A stretch of 64,000 bases of DNA from Ascaphus truei (lineage: Eukaryota > Chordata > Amphibia > Anura > Ascaphidae), in NCBI GenBank assembly GCA_036426205.1, contig CM071568.1, positions 51,744,040 to 51,808,039 on the forward strand, in the 5' to 3' direction. The notes below the pieces were generated by a model. It ran no database searches, had not been told where the DNA came from, and saw only the letters and a list, made by a program, of their open reading frames with translations. Shown piece by piece: positions 34,013-44,157 of the stretch (positions within the stretch are counted from its first letter, which is position 1; each line of letters opens with the position of its first letter). A program made the position numbers and the translations under genes.

Positions 34013-34757
34013 GTGAATTTAATTTAAAAAATCATAACGTCTAGCAACAGAGGGATACAGTAATGGCGCCTGACAAAAAGTCACAGGATTGTGATAATAT
34101 ATGGATGTACTAACATACAGTACAACCGTAAAGTGTTCTTAGTGAAAAAATGTCCTGGTCACTCCGAAATTCATGGCACAAGGGATGATATCAACACATG
34201 AAAATAAACAGACAAGAAAAACAATGCATAATACTGTATGGAATATAGAATGTAGCCTTTAGATGTTTGGAAACATAGATGCCTCAGAGGTACAGTATTA
34301 ACGATTGAATGGAAAAATTGATGGAGTGAAAAAAGATACATTTAATAAAAATATTTAACAACAATATATCAAAACACAAGTGGTGATTGGGTATCCGTCC
34401 AGTCCGCAAAATTGAAATACTAGTTACAGGAAGTAGGTATAATATGCGCCTTTCGATATAGATGTCGTTTCTTGTCTCTGGCTGCTACCAAATCAAAATC
34501 CCCGGTGATGTGCCACGTTTCAGACCAGCTGGTTCCTACGGACCCCCTTCACGGAGATCGAGTGGTTTGCTATGCCAGTATCCAAAATTCCTGCTTCTGT
34601 CTTGCTGTCTTGTTGTATTCCTGCTCGAAGACTTGCGAGCTTAGATGGTAGGGAAAGCAGGTTCCGGCATGTTGAAAGTCACCTGGAATTTGTGTCCGAG
34701 TGACTACTGTCAATGCTCGTATATGTCCTGATATTGGCTCTCTAGGGACGGATGCAC
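34013..34757. other. Probable PLE 3' sequence, non-coding
   Basis: On the minus strand this lies downstream of hammerhead-like copy 9 and contains TTTATTAAATGTATC near 34340. Otherwise unassigned. Confidence 0.3.
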
Positions 34758-34800
34758 TTTGATCCTACGCGTTTCGCAATCGCTTCTTCAGAGATATGTA
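34758..34800 (-). ncRNA. Hammerhead-like ribozyme motif, copy 9 (C3/G8 type)
   Basis: On the minus strand: stem I AUCU (34795-34792) with GGAU (34765-34762), core CUGAAGA (34791-34785), extra A, a minimal stem II (GC, loop GATT, GC), GAA, palindrome ACGCGT (34772-34767) and A at 34766. The two-pair stem II is the weakest of the well-preserved copies. Confidence 0.65.
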
Positions 34801-34844
34801 ATCTAGAGCTTTTTTCTGCTTTTTATATAAGAATGTCTATACCT

Positions 34845-34873
34845 ATTGTGTGTGTGTGTGTGTGTGTGTGTCA
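34845..34873. repeat. (TG)n microsatellite
   Basis: Uninterrupted TG. Confidence 0.95.
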
Positions 34874-35504
34874 GTGTTGGTTGGCTGATCAGCAGACTCC
34901 ACAGGTATCGTGGCTCCAAAAGACCAAAAAGGGGATGTCCACATGACAAGCAGCATGGAGCTCTGCACAAGGAGAGGGACAACAGAGTGTGCACGAGTCT
35001 GAGAAAGCCTCCCATCCCTGTGGACCCAGACGGACAAGTCAGGAGTTGAGAAAAAGTGACTGAAAAGCACCTCCAGCAAGGACGTTTTTAAAGGACATTT
35101 GCAGCAATAGAAACCACCACAATCCATGTGGTTGGTCGTTTGTAACAGCAGAAGGAAAATAGAGGAGTATGCACTACGGGAACAAACACACAGGCAAGTG
35201 TTATGTTCTCTACTTCTCTATAGATTAAGATACTGAGTGTCGACGCCTATCATACCACTTGTGTGTGGTGTTTTTTGTTGTTGTCTTTTTGTCTGTATAA
35301 GGAAGAAAAGAGCAATAAGACCACGCGCTGGAGGACAACTTTATTTTCTACAAATCTTATATAAGGACTAGTTTGAATTACCTCCTGGGACACCAGCTGC
35401 GGGACTTTATTTATTGCACCTCATTAATAGGACTAGCGCCACTTTTATTTTTTCTTTATTCTATATCAGAAGATAACTCAGGAGTTTCAGACAACTCAAA
35501 GAAG

Positions 35505-35790
35505 TACAGGTGCGCCGACGAGTATTCTGAACCTTTCCTTGGAAAATCTGGGGCAATCACCAACAAGACTCAGGTACATGCTGCCACATTTCAGTGACAT
35601 TTCTGCAGAAAGACTAATGGCCCATAGGATTAACACAGCAGGTGTCCCTGGCAGTCCCATTCAAACTCCCATTAGTCCCATTAGTCGGTCTGCAGAAATG
35701 TCACTGAAATGTTGCAGCATGTACCCAGCATGTACCTGAGTCTTGTTGGTGATTGCCCCAGATAAGTTTTAGATTACTCGTCGGCGTGGC
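35505..35790. mobile_element. Fold-back element with ~110-bp arms
   Basis: The left arm (35512-35620) carries GGGGCAATCACCAACAAGAC, TCAGGTACATGCTGC and TTTCAGTGACATTTCTGCAG. All appear inverted at 35680-35785. The 60-base spacer includes a duplicated CCCATTAGT. The right arm has a second CAGCATGTAC insertion. Confidence 0.85.
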
Positions 35791-36114
35791 TGTATGCTGG
35801 GGATTACCTGAAGAGACATGAAAAGGAAAGAATGTGTTCAAAACAAAACAAGTCTGTGAAACCATCACATTGGTTAAGAAATTAAAATGGCAGTGGACCG
35901 GACATATCGCAAGAAGAAATGACCAAATAAAAAATGAACAAAGCTCTCTAATCTAAATACAGAATTAAGGGTAGGCGGTAGTCCATAAATTGTATCACCT
36001 ATTGTGCATATTAGAACTTAAATTGCAATACATCACTGAATTTTAAAACGTTGTGTCTTCTAATTATTAATCTTACTTTAGAAAACAGAGTTTGTCTATA
36101 TAATAGTGCATGTA

Positions 36115-36482
36115 CAGATGCAGCGGACGTTATTTGAACACTTAAAGCGTTGTATACCTTGGAATACCCATGTTATGGCGCGTGATTTCTTCTAACTGTA
36201 CTGCCCCTTCCCGCCTTATGACGCGAGTGCAGAAAATGGCATTTTAGTGTTAAACAGTGTTAAACACTGAAATTGACACAGTAGCACAGTAGCACAGTAC
36301 TGTACACATTACAATTCATTTGTTTCATTGCACACAAAGAAACAGAATCCATGAAATTCAAACAAAGCAACCGCAATAAACACGTGTGCCTGGGGCGATT
36401 GGCCGCGTTAATGCCGCGTGGGGTACAGCAGCGCACACGAAATCGGCGTCGTGATTTGTTCGAATAACGGCCGCTGCATCTG
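36115..36482. mobile_element. Mariner-type MITE with TA target duplication
   Basis: The ends CAGATGCAGCGG-CGTTATT-GAACA (left) and the matching inverted right end (about 28 bases, two mismatches) are flanked by TA on both sides (36113-36114 and 36483-36484). The 368-base interior is non-coding. A TA duplication with CAG-starting termini is typical of the Tc1/mariner group. Confidence 0.75.
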
Positions 36483-36484
36483 TA

Positions 36485-37630
36485 GCATACCAGTTATTCA
36501 ATAAGAAAAAGACAAATCCCTGACCTGTTTCATATGAAGCACTTTTTTGTGGAACAATAAAATAAATACATCAAGAGATTGTTTGGAAATTGGTAACTAC
36601 ATGATGTTTTTATGCAAATCTGTTTTTACACATCTGTCTTCTAATAATTTGTCGATTGTAATGATCAAAGTATGATTATCTAATTTTTCAGTATGCTGTA
36701 AGCATACATGTCAACATTCAATAACCTAAAATATATATATATTCTGAATGCATGGTGTATATACATATGTCAAAGAAAATGATTAATGAAAAGTTTAATT
36801 TTAATCCACCAAATTTGGAATTTTACACATAATTTAACAATATTTATCTAAACCATTATCACAACAGTATTTCCCCCATTTGTTGAAGTTCCTATGTTAT
36901 ATACTCTGCAGGCTGGCCCAAATAGTGATTAATGAGACTGCATCAGCTGGAGGCACAGGACTATAAAACGGCTTTCCATGGTTTATAAATACTCCATAGC
37001 TAGCAATTGACTTAAATAGCATACTGCAGATCCTATGCATTTACTTGGATTTGTTCCAAGTTCTCTCTGCTTTACAACAGCTTTCCTAAGTTATAGTTTT
37101 TGCCCATCTAATTTTAGCTGTGTGTTATCTTCCATTACCATATTGTTGTTATGTTCGCTACTGTTAGTGAAAATGGTATTTGCAAGGTCTCTGGAAATTA
37201 ACACGTAAGGAGTTAGCCAACATCTCTGTGTGTGAGCTGTTTAGAAAACATTTACTTTTAACATACAAAAAGTAAATAGCATAAAATTGGTCTGAAACTA
37301 TATTGCACCGATGTTTTCTCCCATGTTGCTTAGAAAATTATTTGACCTTAAACTGCACTTATGTTTCTTTCAATTGGTTATGACAGATACATCTAGCACT
37401 GTGGTAATACTTTGGTGTTTAGTCTTTTGACCTGGATCTTTTTTGTTCAGTAAAAAAATACAGCATTTAAAAAAAAAACATGTTTATCTCAAACCTGCCA
37501 AACAGGACTCAATCAAGTAACTAGAAAATAATTGAGTCTTGTCTACAATACTCATATAAGTGACCCAGTCAGTAATTGAGGCTCTGAGAATGGGAAACAA
37601 CGCCAAATATTTTTAACATTCACAAAAAAT
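36485..37630. other. AT-rich flank upstream of the intact LINE
   Basis: No repeat or gene recognised. Part of it may be the 5' untranslated region of the LINE, whose 5' limit I cannot see. Confidence 0.35.
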
Positions 37631-38022
37631 ATACTAACTCTTACATGGAACTGCATTAGGCAGTGAGGCATTTAAAGTGAGGTTTTTAAGTGATACAGTT
37701 AGACTATAGTTTGACTAGAGGTGACTGGGGACTGGATCTTCTGCACACACTTTTACTCAAGACAACAATCGGTAAGCTATTCAGATCACACTATGATCCC
37801 ATGCTTGCTAGCCTGCCTATTTCAACCCCCACCCCTTTACAACTTCTTTCACTGCAGCCTCTCCCAAAACTGACTGCACAATACACTTAAACCTTGAATT
37901 GACCCTAGCATTGCAATTGCAGCAAAACACTTGACAAGGTACAGGCCCACCCCTGCTGTTTAGTCTGCACACACTCACTCTGCTCACAGCAGCTCCTTGC
38001 AGCACTGCCTACCTCTGGCATC

Positions 38023-41000
38023 ATGAACCTGCTATGTCTTCTAACTTTTTTCTTTCTCCTGGCCTCATGGAGATGTTACTCCCTCTATCCACTACAAACT
38101 CCTCCATCCTTGCCCACACCCAACATCACCATACACCCTGGACTACTCAAAAGCCTTGCACTATCTACTGAATGTTGGTGGAGAACTCTAAAAACCAGCA
38201 CACCAACCACCGCACACTCAAATGGAAAACACCACAAATTTACAACTTGCAAACAACTACCCAAATTCCTACTCATACTATTACTCTCTCTAGCAGGTGA
38301 TGTTGAAACTAACCCAGGTCCTCCCATTTCAGCTCTGTCCCATGCCCCTGAGAATTCCACCTTTAAATTCCAAAAAGGTCTATCTGTCGCCCATATAAAC
38401 ATCCGGAGCCTGCTGCCCAAACTGGATGAACTAAGGGCATGGTGCCTTATGCATAAACCCAAAGCCATCGTTCTTACAGAAACATGGCTATCCTCTAAAA
38501 CCCCAGATGCAAATATCGCCATTCAGGGATACTCCATTTTTAGGAGAGATAGGTCAAAGAGAGGAGGAGGGGTGTTATTTTATATTGCAGACACATTACA
38601 ATTTACACTGTTAAATTGCCCACCAAGTCCACACTCTTTTGAAACTCTAGTTGGCAAAATCTGCCTCCCCTTTTCTAAGCCCATCTTGCTTGCTGGCATC
38701 TACCGCCCCCCTAAAGCCCCTCTACAATCCTTGACTGATATCACCCAATTTCTTGCCTCCATTTCCTCTCTGAATGAGAAGAGTGAGCTGCTAGTTCTAG
38801 GGGATTTCAACTTCAATTGGCTTGACCCTAAAAACCACAAAATCCAGATTCAACTCAAGTCACTTAACCTATCGCAACTCATTTCCCAACCCACACGAAT
38901 AAACCTGAAGTCGCATAACCATTCCTTGCTAGACTGGATTCTCTCCTCAAACCCCAGCAGAATCCAATCCTCTGGCATCCTTCCTGATATTTTCAGTGAC
39001 CATGCAATAGTGTACTGTGTAAGGAAAATTAAACCGCCCCATTCAAGCCCTAAAGTTCTCCTCACTAGAACATTTAAAAACTTTAACCCACAACAGTTTC
39101 TGGATGACCTTACCAACTGCCCATGGCACAGAATCGATTTAATTCCCGACCCTGATTCTGCGCTTGACTATTTCCAATCCGAGTTCTTAAAACTCTGCGA
39201 TACCCATGCTCCACTACGCAAAATAAGGGTACGGGGGGCCCACCTTCCATGGGTTACACCTGACCTTATAGCACTCTACCAGTTCAGGGATGCCTTGTGG
39301 AAAAGCTACAAAGTAACTGGCACTACCAAGGATCTCAATCACTACAGATGCCTGCGGAACGTGTGCACAAGGCAAACAAGGTATGCAAAAGCACAATATT
39401 ACTCTGACAATCTCCACCAAAATACATCAAACCCAGCTAACTTCTGGAAGGTTATCAACAATATATTCCAGCCTCCTAACCATCAACAACCAAGTAATAT
39501 CACTAAGGGGGATATTACTCTGACAAACCCCACTGACATTGCAAATGCATTCAATGATTACTTTGTGGGGTGTGCCACTAACTTATTAGCGAAACACAGC
39601 ACAAACTCCAAACATGAATCTCATCCTGGGAGTATCCCTACAGTCCCACCCCCTCCCAACACTGCCCACAATTTTCAATTTAGCCCAGTATCTGAAGAGG
39701 AGATTACACAAGCGCTCCTCAAACTAAAACTAAGCAGCCAATGTGGACCCGACTTACTACAATCTAGGTTCCTACGACTTGGTGCCCCAGCCATTGCCAA
39801 ACCAATTGCGTCCATAGTCAACTCTATCCTGTCTGCAGGCCATATCCCTAAGACCTGGAAAACTGCCAGAGTTGTCCCAATCTTCAAAAGTGGGGACAAA
39901 AACACTGTCTCAAACTACAGGCCAATCTCACTTCTCCCAATTCTATCCAAAGTTATGGAAAAATGTGTCCACTCCCAATTAAGCGATTTCTACACCAAGA
40001 CAAATTTCCCTAGCCAATTCCAGTCTGGGTTTCGTCCCAAACACTCCACCGTAACTACCCTGCTAAAAGTTTGCAATGAAATCCAGTGTGGAATGGAACG
40101 GGGACAACTCACTGGTGCAGTATTCCTAGATTTTGCAAAGGCTTTTGACACAGTTGATCATGTTATCCTGCTTAACAAACTCCAGAGCTCTGGAATAGGG
40201 AAACATGCTTTAAACTGGTTTCAGTCCTACCTATCAGGAAGATCCCAACATGTGTCCATCTCAGGCTCTAACTCCAACCCCCTGGATATCACCTGTGGTG
40301 TACCGCAAGGCTCTGTTCTGGGGCCCCTACTCTTCTCAGTGTTCATTAATGATCTTCCCACAGCTTGTAAGGAAGCCTCAATACACATGTACGCAGATGA
40401 CACAATCCTGTATGCACACAGCCATAGCCTCTCTGACCTTCAACACATACTTCAGTCTGACTTTTTGAGACTCGAAAACTGGATTTCCCAAAACAAACTG
40501 TTTTTAAACACTGACAAGACTGTAACAATGGTATTTGGGACCAAGACTAAATTTGTAAAGCTTCCAGTGACTGAGCTCCTGATTAGAACCAACGCTACCA
40601 CCACCCTAACACCTGTCACTAGTTTTAAATACCTGGGCTTATGGTTTGACTCCCACTTAACATTCGGGATGCACATTGATACCCTGACAACCAAGACCTA
40701 TGCCAAACTAGGGGTAATTTACAGGAACAAATCCTCCCTAAGTCTCCTGGTCAGAAAGCGTATTGCACAGCAGATGCTAATGCCAATTATTGACTATGGA
40801 GACATAGTATATGGCTCGGCTCCTCAAACCCACCTTAGCAAACTTGACACCCTCTACAATTCAATTTGTCGTTTTGTTCTCCAATGCAACTACAACACAC
40901 ATCACTGCGAAATGCTCAAAGAACTAGATTGGTCATCACTAGAGTCTAGGCGCAAAGTTCACCTTTCCTGTCTCACCCTCAAATACTTTCTGGGCAAGCT

Positions 41001-41250
41001 ACCCAGCTACCTGAACAAGCTCCTCACCCCTACCACATGCAGTACCTATCACCTGAGATCAGACTCCAAAAGACTATTCATGGTCCCAAGACTCAACAAA
41101 GTATCCGGACGTTCCTCCTTCTCCTTCCGTGCACCCCAAAACTGGAACAACCTACCAGAGACTCTCATATCCACCACCAGCTTAAGTTCTTTCAAATCTA
41201 AGGCTGTCTCACACTTTAATCTGGTCTGTAACTGTTTCATACGCTCATAA
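38023..41250 (+). CDS. LINE polyprotein: N-terminal 2A peptide, APE endonuclease, reverse transcriptase
   Basis: The 1075-residue product opens with a hydrophobic segment (residues 1-20, MNLLCLLTFF start) that looks like a signal peptide or anchor. A second hydrophobic run (80-91) leads into GDVETNPGP (92-100), the 2A motif that makes ribosomes skip a bond before the last Pro. The endonuclease follows (about 120-335): N in HINIRSLLPK, E153 in LTETWLS, the RGGG loop (180-183), GIYRPP, GDFN (260-263) and SDHA (325-328). The reverse transcriptase covers about 560-880: FLDFAKAFD (701-709), GVPQGSVLGP (759-768), YADD (790-793) and KYLGL (869-873). The C-terminus ends with the RAPQNWNNLP block common in L2/CR1 LINEs. 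Skipping would release a ~99-residue leader from a ~976-residue enzyme starting with Pro. All catalytic positions are present. The start Met is the first in frame after upstream stops. No separate ORF1 is visible. Confidence 0.93.
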   Translation: MNLLCLLTFFFLLASWRCYSLYPLQTPPSLPTPNITIHPGLLKSLALSTECWWRTLKTSTPTTAHSNGKHHKFTTCKQLPKFLLILLLSLAGDVETNPGPPISALSHAPENSTFKFQKGLSVAHINIRSLLPKLDELRAWCLMHKPKAIVLTETWLSSKTPDANIAIQGYSIFRRDRSKRGGGVLFYIADTLQFTLLNCPPSPHSFETLVGKICLPFSKPILLAGIYRPPKAPLQSLTDITQFLASISSLNEKSELLVLGDFNFNWLDPKNHKIQIQLKSLNLSQLISQPTRINLKSHNHSLLDWILSSNPSRIQSSGILPDIFSDHAIVYCVRKIKPPHSSPKVLLTRTFKNFNPQQFLDDLTNCPWHRIDLIPDPDSALDYFQSEFLKLCDTHAPLRKIRVRGAHLPWVTPDLIALYQFRDALWKSYKVTGTTKDLNHYRCLRNVCTRQTRYAKAQYYSDNLHQNTSNPANFWKVINNIFQPPNHQQPSNITKGDITLTNPTDIANAFNDYFVGCATNLLAKHSTNSKHESHPGSIPTVPPPPNTAHNFQFSPVSEEEITQALLKLKLSSQCGPDLLQSRFLRLGAPAIAKPIASIVNSILSAGHIPKTWKTARVVPIFKSGDKNTVSNYRPISLLPILSKVMEKCVHSQLSDFYTKTNFPSQFQSGFRPKHSTVTTLLKVCNEIQCGMERGQLTGAVFLDFAKAFDTVDHVILLNKLQSSGIGKHALNWFQSYLSGRSQHVSISGSNSNPLDITCGVPQGSVLGPLLFSVFINDLPTACKEASIHMYADDTILYAHSHSLSDLQHILQSDFLRLENWISQNKLFLNTDKTVTMVFGTKTKFVKLPVTELLIRTNATTTLTPVTSFKYLGLWFDSHLTFGMHIDTLTTKTYAKLGVIYRNKSSLSLLVRKRIAQQMLMPIIDYGDIVYGSAPQTHLSKLDTLYNSICRFVLQCNYNTHHCEMLKELDWSSLESRRKVHLSCLTLKYFLGKLPSYLNKLLTPTTCSTYHLRSDSKRLFMVPRLNKVSGRSSFSFRAPQNWNNLPETLISTTSLSSFKSKAVSHFNLVCNCFIRS
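38293..38322 (+). other. 2A ribosome-skipping motif (within the LINE ORF)
   Basis: Codons for A-G-D-V-E-T-N-P-G-P. This satisfies the canonical D-V/I-E-x-N-P-G-P consensus, and the preceding residues (FLLILLLSLA) form the hydrophobic helix usual upstream of 2A. Such motifs are established in some APE-type LINEs. Confidence 0.93.
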
Positions 41251-41437
41251 TATATATTTTCTTTAACTGTGCATGCAATGTCTTGTATATAATGTATACC
41301 TTGTTCATTTATGTAACTGTATTTGTAACCATGTATTATTTTGTTTTACTCTGTGCCCAGGACATACTTGAAAACGAGAGGTAACTCTCAATGTATTACT
41401 TCCTGGTAAAATATTTTATAAATAAATCCTTTCACTG

Positions 41438-42080
41438 CCCCGTCTACTTTATTGTCACATGTACTACAGTATATTAGTGTCTATATTGACATCATTAATT
41501 AGATAAGTTGTTCAGGAGAGTTAAGTATGTGGCATAATAAATGAATACTGTATGTTTATTGTGTCAGTCTTTTTCTTGGTCTTTTTGTAGGATTAGGGAA
41601 GGGGGAAGAGGATTAGGGCCCTATCCGACTGGGGCCAAGTAGTGGATGCCAGCAATAAATAGTATACTGATAATATGTGCTGGGGAGTGAATTATGTGAA
41701 GATAAAAAGGTAAAGCGGTCATTAAGACTGGAAGAAATATTCAAAATGATATTGAGTTATAAATCTTAAAGTCCTCATTCTTCTCTGACACCCAAGCAAA
41801 TGCTTTTATAGTTTGTAGAAGTTATTAATTTAATATCCTACGGGTTCATGGCCACTCAATTTTTGCTTTGCCTTTATACATTACCCTTTGGGTGCCCTAT
41901 GGACTTAGCTAATATGCTTTGGGGTTTGGCACTCCAATGACCCCGTGCTGTAGTACAGTAGCTACATTCTAATGATACTGCAGACACAGTCTCGGTCACA
42001 TAATCGCAAGTGCCGGGAAACCTGGAAGAAGGGAGACAGAGAGAGAGACGAAGAAAAAGCATACTCCATAAAGGTATTAA
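41438..42080. other. Unassigned stretch after the LINE
   Basis: AT-rich; no recognised feature. Confidence 0.4.
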
Positions 42081-42086
42081 TAAAAG

Positions 42087-42870
42087 ACAGAGAGCCCCAA
42101 TGCGACACTCTACATGACAAACCATATAGTCAAATACTTACAAACCACATCAAGGTGGGCCCCTTTTTTTCTGCAAGTCCGGACACTATCTGTGCAAATG
42201 TTTTCTTTACCTCTCTAATAGGGAAAGAAGTCTTAATAGACTGGTCATTCACAGCTTCATCTCGGGACTTTCTACCGTATTTAAAGGTAGGAAGGGTGAG
42301 CTTGAAAACAGGGAGGCGGGTCACAGACCTCCAAACAATTGTTTACCAATTAACATCTACTCACATAACACCACTGTAAGTGCAAATGCCAGGCCCACCA
42401 CGTCATATATATTTATGCCAAAAAGGAGTGCTCCTGGGTATGCGACAATGTATAAATAAAAGACAGAACCCCAGTGCTATATCCAACATGACAAATCATA
42501 TAGTCAAATACTTATCTGTTTTCTCCCTGTTACTAAGCTCACTCTGCCCAACTTCAAATAGCAAGTCCTGAGAAGCAGCTGGGAATGACCAGTCTATTAA
42601 GGCATCTTCCTCTATTAGAAAGGTAAAGAGAACGTTCACAGAGATAATGTTAGGGCTTGCACATCTTAACGTGGTCTGCAAGCTTACAATGCTTTGGCCA
42701 AAGAATTTAACTAAGTGACACTCCCTTTTGAGAAAAACAGATACATACTTGGCTATATGATTTGTCATGTTAGAGGTAGCATTGGGGTTCTCTGTCTTTT
42801 TGTTTATACATTGTCACATACCCAGTAGAACTACTTTTTGACATAAATATATATGATGTGGTGGTCTGGG
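42087..42870. mobile_element. Fold-back/composite element related to that at 22.3-22.9 kb
   Basis: A unit with AGAGCCCCAATGC and ATGACAAACCATATAGTCAA occurs at 42087-42140, again at 42461-42515, and inverted at 42745-42800. The AGGTAAAGAGAACGTTCACA and TGCAAGCTTACAATGCTTTG blocks (42615-42710) have counterparts at 22628-22720, and part is also inverted at 42195-42330. Non-coding. Confidence 0.65.
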
Positions 42871-43303
42871 TGTGTTGTCCATAATGGTATTGAAAGCTAT
42901 TGTGTTACTGATACATTCCATTCTAGGGGTAGTTCACCTAATTCTATTTTGCATCTATAACTTGAGAAGTTTTCATCTCTTTAAAAATGTCTCAAGATCC
43001 CTGTAACAGGGGAATATAAAACACCAGCCCTATGCCTGGCAGACCTATGTTTAGGTCTGCAGTGCAGCAGTGACCGGGTTAAAATTCAGCAGGGAAAAGG
43101 TATTATTAATTAGTCAGGTCCCAGCTGCCTTGTTAAGGGGCTTTAAAAACTCAGGCTGCACACACATGCAGGGCTGTCTGAACCAATGAGAGACTGGAAA
43201 ACTGGAGGAAAACTGCTTGCTACAAGGTCTGTCTTTCCTGCGATATATGTTTGCTTATTGCTATTCTGGACTTTAAACAGCCATTGTGGGGAAAAGGGCA
43301 AAT

Positions 43304-44157
43304 TGTAAGGATTGGGCTTCGGTCCCGCCCCCATTACGCATCCCGTGACAAGACGGGTAATGCGCCTCACACTGAGGTTGCGCAAAGGCGCTGTGCGGCC
43401 AGACTAAAGGACACCGCACGGATCGGGCTTAGGCTCTGCCCTCGGAACGTGTCCCATGATGTCTCGGGTGACGCGCCTCACACGGAAGCTACTCGCAAGC
43501 GCCGCACTACCCCTACCAGGATCGGACTTAAGTTCCGCCCCCACGACGCGTCCCTTGATGCCACGGAGAACGTTCCTTGCGCTCAGATTTCTACACGCTG
43601 CGTCACGTTACCAGGGACATGTGTAGGGTTAATACTATTCACTCCACACCTGCGGTACACTCTGCCCCTGCTTACCAGTGGACAGAGTACTCATTGCCAA
43701 CAGCCTTGTGCAGCCCTGCCATTGGCTATATGTCCCTTATATGCTCAGCCATCCCTGCTGCAAGTTGGCTGAGCATAACCTTTGTTATTGTGATGTAGTG
43801 CTTTCCTCAAGCACCCTGCTGCATTTCCTTGCCTTGTGCATTCTGCCTGTTGCCTTCTCGTAGTACTCTGACCTTGGATTGTACCTGGACCTCTGCCTTC
43901 TCTGACCCTTGACCTTGGCTTGCTTTTGGATTCCCACCTTCTCTACTCCTGGACCCCGGCTATGCACAACGACCATCCGACTTTTTCAATCCTAGACCAC
44001 ATCGTGTTTCACGACCATTCTGACCTCTCCTACCCTGACCCGGCTACACGACTACCACTCTGCACTCTGGACGTGATTTCGTGGTTGTAGATCGGTGTAT
44101 ATCAACATCCCAACCTCAGCCTCGCGGTCCTGTCCTTTGTGGTGAGCACCCGTTACA
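43304..44157 (+). mobile_element. Solo LTR (TGTAAGG...GTTACA family)
   Basis: An 854-base unit beginning TGTAAGG and ending GTGAGCACCCGTTACA. It is flanked by CAAAT on the left and CAAAG on the right (four of five bases match, a probable 5-bp duplication). Its 3' half (ACCCGGCTACACGACTACC, CCTCAGCCTCGCGGTCCTGT) parallels the LTR at 48369-49221, which is 853 bases. Four repeated CG-rich units with CGCCCCCACGACGCGTCCC-like sequence fill 43310-43570. Confidence 0.8.

Larger units (their letters stand above)
37640..41437 (+). mobile_element. Nearly full-length LINE (L2/CR1 superclade) with intact ORF
   Basis: A C-rich 5' region precedes an uninterrupted ORF. The 3' end carries GAGAGGTAACTCTCAATGTA, TTACTTCCTGGTAAAATATT and AATAAA (41421-41426), a conserved-looking tail. 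The 5' boundary is approximate. No clear target duplication was found. With no stop or frameshift over 3.2 kb, this is the only element here that could still be active or very recently was. Confidence 0.85.

Noticed and set aside
38085..41240. Minus-strand ORFs inside the intact LINE
   Set aside because: All are antisense shadows of the 1075-codon ORF.
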